From: Membranipora membranacea
Lineage: Eukaryota; Bryozoa; Gymnolaemata; Cheilostomatida; Membraniporidae
Assembly (NCBI GenBank): GCA_914767715.1
Contig: OU612072.1
Coordinates: 2,792,001 to 2,856,000 of the forward strand
DNA length: 64,000 nucleotides
Direction: 5' to 3'
This document shows positions 24,084 to 35,500 of the stretch, one piece after another. Under the pieces are notes generated by a model. It made no database searches. It was given only the letters and a program-made list of their open reading frames with translations, and was not told the DNA's origin. How positions within the stretch are numbered: position 1 is the first letter of the stretch; the number at the start of each line of letters is the position of its first letter. Both the position numbers and the translations under genes were made by a program.

Positions 24084-27000
24084 ATGGAGCAGCATAGGTG
24101 CCGATACTGGATCACTCTTGTTGTTTTGATTGGATATGTCATAGTGACGGAGGCACAGAGAGGATGTCCTCAGGAGGGCTGTGACTCCAGGGGGCTAAAC
24201 TGCCAGGCTGACTTTCAGGTACATTTCGCCCCTTGCAATGATGCTCTCTTTGAAAATGCTCACTTACCTTTTGGTAACACAGATGCCTTTATGGAACGGC
24301 ATCCAACCCAGTAGCATATTGGACACCATTGTATTGTATGCATTTTAATGGATGCATTGTAACTTGAAAAGGCAATTTTACGGCTGCAAATGTTTGTTCT
24401 GTAGCACATCGGCAATCAACACCTCAAAGTTGTTCTATTTCGCCCTTTGCCGACTTTTTTGTGTGACAGATAAGCAGAGGCAGCAGTGCTGAGATAGTAT
24501 GGAGGACTAAATTGGGAGGAAATCCCAGTCTGTCAGCGCTTAAATCTGTTGGCTGTGTGGGTAATGATGTGAACGTGGTGTGCAGGGGAGGCAACAACCA
24601 CAGCAGGTGAGAAGATTTAGGCTTATCTAGTCTGAGTGTTCAGACCACAGTAAGTGCTAACCAACATTCCCTGCTTGATAATGGAATGCCCTCTGAGCAC
24701 TTAGACTTGGGCTAATCAGATAGCTGCCAGCTATGTAGGTTGGCTGAGTGAATTGTGTGGGTTAGGGTTTGATCTAAATAAAAATGTTGGTAATTCTGAA
24801 AATATTTAGCCAGGTGCATCAGATATAAAAGAAAATAGGGGGATACATTAACTGATTAGTTATTGTATAAATCCAATAGATGCAGCAAGCATTGTAGCAA
24901 AATCAAGCTTTACAGTGACAGTCTAAGCATTGAGGGGCTGATGGGATATTCTGCACACAAAAATTCCAAAGCTCTGTTAAATACAACAGCAACATCTAGT
25001 AGATCTATGACGCGGAGGTGATGTTTTATCTATCTGTTCTTTCAGCGGATATGTCTCTATCAATTCTACAACTGGAGCTGTCAGGTGGTATGACACTCTT
25101 GTGACAAAGCCCCGCCTGCCAATCATGAATCAGGCTGGAGCGTACATAGCCGTGGATCCGGATTACATGGAACTGAGGCTTAGCAATGGATCATTGGTTG
25201 GCAAACCAAAACCTTTCAATTATTACCCTATTACCAATGTATCCAGGTATAAATCGATTAGAACCATTTCTGTGTCATGTGTAGTCTGAGACCCCAAAAC
25301 TTTTGCCCCCACTCTAATGTCATATGTAACTGCACAGGTAATCTGTGTTTACGGATAATGTAAACATCATAATAACAAATAAATGCATTAAATCTCAACA
25401 CCAAAATAGACCTAGGGCAGCTAAACTGTGCAGAGATAAGCAATGCTCTTGTGGCAGGCTGAAATGGTGAGTGTTTAGCCGAGAGGGCTGAAAATCTTAT
25501 CACCAAGATTGATATCATGCTAAGAATTAAGACTATGCACTATTATCTGATTTCGTTTGAAATGGACCGAAAATAATTTTAGCGCCCTGCAAATGTCAAA
25601 TCAATCGTTATCACCTGAATCTATTCTGCAGTGTACACTATGTGTCAGAGCCGAACACTTACTTCTTTGTCGGGATGGAGGATGGAGGACTTTATCTTTA
25701 TGACACATGTGAGTCTACGTGACAAAACTTCATCGCAGCTTTACAGACAATGATGATGATTTACTTTCTTCACTTATTATTAAAATTAGGAGTTGTCTAT
25801 CTTCAACTGCGAAGGAAAGTGACTCGACAGATAAAACTGATCTATTCAAATCCAAGTCGGGAGCTGTGAGATGTGATGGTTACAGATTCAATGGAAGAAA
25901 AATCCCTTCCTCTACCGCCTCAATTCTTTCGTTATACTGTTTAATCCTTACAGCGGGTATCTGTGACGCCTCCATGTTTTTGGAAGTTAAGGATCCTGAC
26001 ACTAACCACACTTTATCAGTCTGGGTACCAATCAGCAGAGTGGTGGTAGATAGTCAGATGGAACCTCCCACTGCTTACTTTATAGCTCAGAATAATGTTA
26101 CTGTGAGTAATTTGATAGATTGTATTGTAGTGACAATGCTAGCTTGATAGACTAGACACACCTCAGTTTCAGATTCCTTGGTCACGCATGAGCATTGAAG
26201 GTACCGACTTGTTATCTCTGCTCAGGCTCCATGCATAGCATCATTTGGTTCAGGCTATCATCCCAACGAGACCCTAACCGTACCACTGCTTACACACTTG
26301 AGTTATCCTCTGGAATGTGTTCCTCATGGGGGAAAAGGCAACAGAGCCGTCTTGTCTTCCTGGAGAGTTGGCATCTGCTCTATGGTTCCAAACTAGACAA
26401 GTCAGATGGTCATCACACTAGTTCCCGACTACATGACTATACCGTTATTTTTTGAGTTGTCATTTTATGTCTCAACTATACTATTAGTAGGAAAGAACCT
26501 AGTACACTGCAAACTGTATGCTATCAAGCAGAATATAACATTTTCAGCAAAAGTACAGAATGGTAGCTCTGACCTTTAACCCCGAGCCACCGTACCTGAG
26601 AGAGAAGTGGTATTTAGAGCTGAACACCACCCTGGATATTGAGTCAGTATCTGGTATACAGCTGATGGCTCTGGATGGTAAAGTGTACTGCAGCGGAGGT
26701 CTGCTCAAAGATGATATCAATACACTGGTGATAAGTGACAATGGAGACAGGTGAGTGTGACCCATGCTTCAAGCATTTAGTCAGTAAATGATATACTTTT
26801 AAAATTTGTGGCATTTCAATTGCCTAATTTTAAGATGTACAACCAACATCCTCATTTCTCATCTAAACGTTTACCATGAGACATATCAACAGAAAAATTC
26901 CCGAACTTTAAGACTTAGCAGTTGGCTTACTATCACATCCATATTTGTGTGTTGTTTCTATTGATGTGGATGCATTAGCCAAAGAAATCAAAATTCTGGT

Positions 27001-28924
27001 CGTTGTTGCCTCAATGAGAAGCAAGTAGACCAGATTATTCATAATAAAAGTTTAGAGAGATCCTTATGATTGTGTTATCAAAAATACTTGAGCTCAGATT
27101 ACTTGTCTGCCTAAGTTACCTTCGCCTCACTATCTTAGAGATAAACTGTTGTGTTCTAACACTAAAGCAGAGCACTGTATAAAATAGTATTTATGGTTTA
27201 GTGGAGCTATTCAGCACAAGATTGGAGTTTTCAGTCAGATGTTTGCAAGCCTCGACATGCCCGAATCAAACAGGTAAGAAATCAGATTTACTTACCTAGG
27301 CCTCTCAACAAACTCAAATCAGATGTGACAAAAACAATTATTTTTAGATATTGTAACCTAAATGATTACATGAATAACAATGCCTTGTGGGAGAAAATAA
27401 TCCTGGGGGAGAGGGTCTCTCCATTAAAAACTGCCAAAATCACTATTGGATCGGTTCTAACTGAGTGAGCGAGATCTGCTAGGGTCTTGTTCCCAAATCA
27501 CTTGCTATGTAAAAATTTACTATATAAATACGGTGTACCATTAGAAGACAAATTGAGCAAAAATTTTGAGCCAAGTTTAGTAACAATTCGGTTGGGAAAA
27601 CATCGCTTATCCTAAATGAAAGGCTGCCCCGGCAGGTGACACATATATCTCCTATTACAGTGATGATCCTGACAGTCCTCTCCTATGGATGAATACAATG
27701 ACAGAAAATGCAGTGAGCTCAATAAAATCCTGGCAGCCATCTAACTCGAGTGATGGAGGAGAATTCAAACACAGCTTCAACTTATATGACTACTCTAAAC
27801 TTGAGATTACTACAATCACATCACAAATTATGGTATACTCGCTCATCACATAACATCGCAATGATTCTGATCCATCAGTGAAAGCAATGTGACCTACAAT
27901 CCAACACATCAGTATCGGAGCAGTGTCAATTTTTCTGTGGGAGTTGTGTTCTCATAAGTGGTTGATGTCCACTCGAGAGAGATATTCTTGTGCAGTACAT
28001 GCAGTGCATACAATTATTATCGCCTGGGTTCAAAATATAATTGTTTATGCATTTGGTATTGTACTTAGATGTTTGGTATTTATTGTTATCTGTTTGATGC
28101 TCATTTTTAGGTGTTTGGAGTACACCCAGACGATCAGACAGTAGTGTTTGCCTTCATGGGGCTCAACTGGGCCGGAGATCCAGATAACGACAGACACTTT
28201 GATAATGGATGTTATATTGTGGCAATCAAACCTAACCCAAGTGAGTATGTCTCCTATGGATGTACCAATGAGTACTCCTTGGATGTACTAAAACAGAAAA
28301 TCACTACTCGGTCTTTAATCTACCAAACTGGGTGAACGATTACTTGTGAATTTTGACTAATATACACCGTAAAGTGTGAGGGTTCAAAACTTGTTTATGC
28401 TCATTTAGTAGTTTCCACCGCTGGTTGACATTGTCTAATGAGCACAACCTGTCAACTCGCCGTGACTCAATGTGTAATCTAGGATTACCAAATAATTAAG
28501 AAATTTAATATTCAGAGTTGTTATGGCTGTTTTAGAAAATAATTTCCATGCTTCAAATGTTAATCTCACAAATTTATTCTTTGGTATCAGTGCTAGAAAG
28601 TTTCTCACTTTTGTCATCTGCTTCATCATGGTACCAGACAGTTCCGGTCTTCAGAGGCTCTTGTGTGGAACCTCATTTTCTTTTACCGAAAACGTCAGCT
28701 ACCCATTACCTTAACTAACTGTCACCCTCACAGTCTGACTCTATTCTGCAGATGATAATGGAGTGGAGGTATTGTGGGACATAGACTTAGGATCCTCAGG
28801 TATAGCTATCGGACAGATTATCGGAGTAAACGATAACATGCTTATAGCTCAGACATCTGACACTGATGAGATAGTTGAGATTGTTGGCATCAAGATTACA
28901 CCACCTCCAACTCCACCTCAGTAG
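24084..28924 (+). CDS. secreted PQQ/quinoprotein-like beta-propeller protein, 11 exons, 535 aa
   Basis: Exons: 24084-24218, 24470-24606, 25046-25246, 25632-25708, 25954-26102, 26226-26384, 26548-26750, 27202-27273, 27661-27832, 28111-28240, 28752-28924. Phases agree throughout and no stop interrupts. The ATG at 24084 opens an N-terminal hydrophobic core (ITLVVLIGYVIV) ending near EAQRGC, a likely signal peptide. The body has repeated strand signatures of quinoprotein-type propeller blades: SGYVSINSTTGAVRWYDTL, YFFVGMEDGGLYLYDTS, IQLMALDGKVYCSGG, and near the end EVLWDIDLGSSG with NDNMLIAQTSD. N-glycosylation sequons (NST, NHT, NVT, NTT) fit secretion. I cannot name a specific orthologue. One donor is weak: exon 6 ends ATG|GTTCCA, chosen because the next in-frame codons reach a stop and only this point gives the right phase. 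AATAAA occurs at 29193 and 29291. Confidence 0.8.
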
Positions 28925-29520
28925 TCAGAACATGTGACACATCTACATAGCTAATACCAAGAACATTCATCTGGTAATTAGAAGTCAGCAATTAATAGTG
29001 CAGATATGGTGCTAATGTGTTCACTGATGCCAGTCAAAAGTGTTGGGTGTCGGTGTGGTAGCAGAATTTGGTTATTTGCCGTGTGCTTCATTAGCGAGCT
29101 AACACATTTTTAACATTTAGAAAATAAGTAGCACTTTTCTGTTGTGATTTTGATAGAACTCTCTTATTTGTACACCGGTACTTACAACAAAAAATAAAAA
29201 GCAAGTGGCTAAAGAGACATAGCCATAGAATGATAGCAATGGACACGTTCACTTTGGTATGAAAGGTATAAATGGAAGACCAAGCCTGGCAATAAAGCAA
29301 AATCTAGCCAAAACATGGCATACTGTTTGCTGAAATGTAAACAAAAATGATACAAATGACTGCCCATATTATGGTATTCAGTATCTAGAATGAATTCTGG
29401 CAGAGTTTAGACGATACCAAATTAAATACCCTGAAGGCAGCGAGTTGTATAAACTCATGGTCATGGCAACAATTGGACAGACATTGAGCACTGACAAGAA
29501 ACACATACTTTACCTCACAA
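28925..29520. other. convergent intergenic region
   Basis: 3' ends of the propeller gene (plus) and TDRKH (minus) face each other here. Plus-strand AATAAA signals are at 29193-29198 and 29291-29296. No gene is seen. Confidence 0.5.
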
Positions 29521-32500
29521 TCAATCCCAGTTCTCCCCATCATCTCCCACCACATGCCTTTCAGTGTCAGTATTAGGTGGAAGAGCACCTGTAGCAGGAC
29601 TGTCACCATTTGACAGTGGTTGTGTATTTTCTGTGACAGTCATGTATTGGCTAGTCTTATCTATAGTGCCCGAGTCTGGAGGCGGTGATGAGTCATGGTG
29701 TATATTACTATCAGGACTGGCAGGGGCTGTTTGATTGTGTGACATGGCCCCATTGACTATAGGAGTCACCCTAGGTGAGTCTGAGGGGGTGGGATGCTGC
29801 TGTGAGCTGGGTGTGATGTCACGCTGCTGTCCGAGAATGGAAACTAATTCTGTTGTTATGTCTACATCCTGTAATGTGACACAAAATGTTAGTTTTAAGA
29901 TTTACATGCTCTACCACAAGCTCTATCACATACTTCTCTGATGAGAAAGCACAATAGTTCTTCTTACAAGACAGCAAATTTTCAGCAAACAAATAAAATT
30001 TCTACCTTTAAATTCGTATGGCTTTCCTTTTTCATAGTATGATCATTTCATTCCGTCCAGTACAATTAAACATTCTTATCCCAGTAACCAGCTAAATAAA
30101 ATTAATTTCACTTAAATTCAGAGACCAAACCAATTCATCTTCCTATACTAATTGTATCTTATAGTATTTACCTGTTCAGAGTTAGTATCTATGAGTTTAA
30201 GTACAGGTAGCTCATCACTCATACTAGCCCCGCCTCCCTCACTGCTAAGTTTAGATTTCCACGACACGACCTGACCCATGAGGACGGCCCAAGTACCGGT
30301 GTGGGATAACTTCTCAAACATATCACACTCATCCTCTGTCCAGTTATGTGCTGAGAAGTCTGGAGAGATAAAAAATATCATTATCTGGTGGATATGTACC
30401 CAAAATAATCGTTGAAACCTTATAAACTAGAGGAGTGAAGTATTTGCCGAGGAAGAGCTTACCCTTGTCGAACAGGCTTGAAGTGGCGAAATACATAGCT
30501 AGCTAGCCAATGTCGTATTGCATGACATGAACTCTCGCCTTGGCTGGAACAATTTGTTTTTACTACCAACAAATCACCCCAAACCTGCATAACTCTAGCT
30601 ATAATTCACTCCTCAGATTATACAGTGTTAACGCTGTAAGCAGTGATTAGTACTGAGTACTCACCAGGGTTTAGTGATATGTCTGTGTAACATTCTATGG
30701 CTTGAGCGGGTAAGTGATAGTATTCTGTTCTAAAATACAACAATATAAACTCCTATAAATAAATACACGTTGCAATCGTCATCATACAAGAAACTATAAT
30801 ATATATTTTCCAGTGACAATTTCTTTTTAAGCCCACTAGGTAACTTCGCGCCCTTGGTATCTATATTAAATAATCATTAATTATAATCATTTTCATGGGG
30901 AAATCCAACTGAATCCAACTTGAATTCAAGTTGTCTCCCTATTACCAATGAGGAGATAATTCTAAGTTTCATGTCAATATCATTGAAAAACCGTATACCT
31001 AATCATAAAATCTGTTCAGTTGGATTTCCACATGAAAAAGATTATAATTAATGATTATATAATATAGATACCAAGGGCGCAAAGTTACCTAATGCTCACT
31101 GATGGAAATAGCTACCCACTAATACACCAATAATTCAGGTATCCAATCTTCTTTACAGGAGTCTAGGCCTGCTGCTGGTCACTTCTCAAAGATAAATCCA
31201 TCATGGTATGAAGATCTAATATTCTATTTTGTATGTAATCAAATTACAAAGAGACTTACACACTTTTGGAACATCTCCTGTTTATAAATCTAAATTTTTT
31301 CAATTAAATCTTAATCAGAAAGAGTTCCAAATTTTACCAAATATTGTCTGCTTGGGCAAATGAGTAACATAATTTGTAGTTTTAACATATTTGATATTGA
31401 GAATTTAATTATTTTCAACTGCATCACAAAAATCATTCGTGTTTCATTTAAAGATTCATTGTGTGAATAAGTTTACCTGAGGAGTTGGAGATTGTCATTA
31501 GTGAAATCTACCCAGCAGCTGTCCCCATAATCTATATAGTAAATATCCACAGTATTGTCTGTTGTGCTGTAAGCCATCACCTTTCCTGAAAAAAGAATGA
31601 GAAGGAATCAATTTAACAAGCATCAAAGTTTTACCATGTGTGAACTGGCAATTGAACAACATTAGAGTAACGGAATATGGTGTTTACACTACACCGGTGT
31701 ATGGAAGTTAATTGTGGGGAAAAATTACGTTATACATTATTGTGATTGATATGAACTGTAACGACTTCAATATCACATGCCCTATATTGTATAATTACAG
31801 TTTTGTCCCAATATAAGGAGTTGTCTGCTTAACATCAAGGAACAGACTACTTCTATATACTTAGTACGGTCTAACCTAGACCAAGTTTGGCCCATTTGCC
31901 TGCATTCGGAGTCGCAAGACCAGTGGAAGGGAGCAAATGGAATGCAGGCAATTGGATTAAACTTGATCTAGGTCTAACCACCCTCCCTGATCTCACTCAC
32001 TTGTAGAACTAGTTATATAACAATCAGAACTAACCTCTGTACCACATATTATCAGATGGATTCCTGGCTGCCACTGTCGTACCCAAGGTGGGTCTCAGTG
32101 TTACCATGTCATCACTTAGCTGAAATAACATTAATTGCAGATAGCATATGTTTATAATTTTGATGCATATTTTATATTTGGCAACCAATAAGACCTAATT
32201 GACCAGAAGAAACCACTCAATAGATAAGAATAATTGGTTCTAATTGAATGATTTTGGTCCTCTTATCGAAGTAATTTAGTTGAGTTAGGTTAGAGTCTTA
32301 GAAAGCTAATAGCCACAGAAGATCTCTCCACGAAATGCATCCAACTTAAACCGATGTTCTGAAGCCTTAAATAGTGGCTAAGAAATCACAATAAACGTGT
32401 CGTACCAGTAACAATTTAATTTTCCAGATTCTTGAACCCATCAGACACACTCGTAATTCAAAGAATCAGCAAAAGAACTCAAACAAGCCCTTCATCTCAC

Positions 32501-35500
32501 CTCTGCGCTCTGTGAGTACAGTTGAGACAGTTGTGTGTTGATCTCTTCTAGTTTAGCTGATCTAGGAGACAGGACCTGTACCCAGACATGTGAGGGGTTC
32601 ACTGTAGCTGTGACGTAGCACTCCACAAAGTCTGAATGATTCGGCCACAGCTCCAATGGCAATGGTGATCCTACAGAAAATACGGAAAAGATAGTGATCA
32701 TTACTATTCATGTGACATGTTTTAAAGCATCAGTATATCAAACCCTTATCTAATAATATAATACCCAGATATAATATTAGGATTCCAAGAGCAAAGGCTG
32801 TAGGATATCATTTTATCTTACAGTCTCTAATTTGTGTCATTTTTGGACTTCATGAGTAAAAATTGCTTCTAACCTATTGTTAGCAATCTCATTGATGAGA
32901 TAAAATAACCAAAGTGATCACAATATAGATTGACCGAAATAGGCATGAAACATCAAGATAAAGTTGGAGAGACTTTCTCTGGAACACCTTGGTTGAAAGA
33001 GTGGGTTAATTGCAGTCTTTCTCATGATAAATCATGAATATCTCATCCTGACTTGAGATACACTTTATATTGAGATAACTGTTTACCTGGGGTAACTACA
33101 GACTGAGGTCTATGACTGACAGGTCGTCTCGGCCTGCTTCTCTCTTTACTCTGTTTTGCACTTCTTGTTTTCTCCTCCCACTCATCAATCAGAGACAGTA
33201 TATGTATCTGCAAAGTGAACATAATATTCATTATATGAAATAGGATTTGTCTGAGTTGACATGATTTGTTTTACAAAGGCTGAAGTAATGGATGCTCTGA
33301 AATAGAACTCTCCCAGTATTGTACAGCACTAAGCAAACAGCTGTCTAGTCTACCTGATCAGTATTTTTGAGACTGCTATCAACGCAACATAAATTTTGCT
33401 GGATTGTTGCAGGGTAGGGACAACAGTAGGACACAGCCATTTGGGCAGGTTAAATTAGGAACTACATTAGATGTTTTCATGTCTATTATCTGTAATACTT
33501 ACGGTGGCTGCATTGATCTGCTCATCGTCACCGACCAGTGTAACATCACTCATAGACTGAGGATCTGTCCTTTCTCTGTTTGAGTCCACCTTAATTCTAC
33601 ATCCGCTCTCAGCCTGCATTCTCTGAATCGTCTCACCACCCTTACCTACAGGTAAAAAAAGAGTAATGTTGTAGACGGCCCAATAATCTGATTTCAATGT
33701 AATGAGAAAATTCTAGTTTGGACTATAGAAGCTTTAATGGCATCGTGCTCAGTGGGCAGGCCGAGTTGTACCCAATAAAAAGAACTCATGTGACTGTATG
33801 ACTGACTGGTAAGAACTTCATTGGTCATACAAGCGAGAGTCCCGTATTCAGGTCATGCCTCAGGCAGTTTTTCTGCGGTTTCCGACTCACCTATTATAAA
33901 TCCCAGAGCTCTCTGAGGTACTTGTAGTTTTCTAGTTTGCTTTGACGCCTGTCCGTAGACTATGTGTAAAATTTTCAGTTCCGCATCTTGTGTACCTGTG
34001 TGTAACAAGTGATTGTAGACAAGATATGTATATAGCAGCAGGTAGGGCTTAGAAAGTCCATATACATAATATACACAGACAAGATATGTTCATCAAATTA
34101 GCAAATCACCAGTACCTAGAGAATGCTGAACAGGGCATGCATCACTGACTGTACTGCGGTTGCCTGTTCATCTGCTCATGAGGGCAAAGACAAAAATTCA
34201 TTACATATTTGAGAAAAATGTCAATCATTTTCTGTCAAAAAGTAAAGTGGAAATATTGGTTAAAACCTGAACATGAGCCATACGGCCTTATGGATGACAC
34301 ATGACACATAGGCCTGTTAGAAAGAGATATTCCACTCAATGCAGATGGAATATAGAATACAAACACTCCTGACCTACTGACCTTTCTCACTACCCCTGAT
34401 GGTAATAGTTCGTTCCTCACTCTCGTCTTCCTGTTTACTGAAATCAACCTTTGTCTTAGTCTCTGCTTGTATCTGAAATAGATACACAGAAATCTTGACT
34501 TATATTAAAAGAAAACCACCTTTGGAGACCTATGAATATAAACCAAGTCCTTTGCCTGAATTGTTTACAATGAATAAGTAACATAAGTCAAGGCCAAGAA
34601 ATAACAATCTAAGCCATGAGTCCTTTCTGCATTGATACTCGTGATAGCTCCACTGTATGCATAAGGAATATTCTCCTACCTGTTTGATGTTGGCTCCCTG
34701 CCTCCCGATTATGGGACCAACCATATCCTTGGGGACTTTGACTTGTATTGTTGTATACCCATCAGAGGTAACCATACCAGTACCTGTAGTACAAAATGTA
34801 AACTTTGATGAATAATGCAGTGCTGATCATTATTAAGCGCAACTCCTATCAATTCTGGCTGCACCGACCTTGTCTTGAGTTACCAGCTTCTTTTTGTGAG
34901 ACTTATCTGCTCTTGAATTGTAGTGACCTGAGGTTGTGACATCACACGGCGGGAACTACGATGCTTATAGGAGCTCTCTGATATCTAGGACTCCAAGGTG
35001 TGTGGTTGTATATGATTATCACTCTTGCGGGCATTCTAAGTGTATAAAAATATATGTACTAACCTCACATGGCGCAGTCGGCTAACAACGGAAGTGATAA
35101 TACCTAATACTGTTTCTATTCAGCTTGAAGAGTAGCAAGTAGACGCAGGGTGTGTGTGTGACTGTGACTTGAGCTACGGCTAATGGATTTGCGTGAAGGA
35201 AGCTAGTGGAGGTGCGCGTGTTAGTTTTGTGTGTGTGTTGTGTGTGTGTGTTAGTGGTTAATGAGTGTGTGACGAGTTAGGTTTGTTAGTGGTTAGTTAT
35301 TTGTTGTGAAGTTCAGTGGTTATAATATTGCTGGATAGTGATATCGTTGTGATTCTGGTGTATTTGTTGTGGGAGTGTCAAGGTGACATACTCAAGACAA
35401 ACAAAGTAAATTAAACCCCCAAAGGTCCCTATGGCTATGAAATCTCGCGATTTCCCCACCCTCAAAATTAATCCGAAGGATGTATGTGGATCATGGAAGT

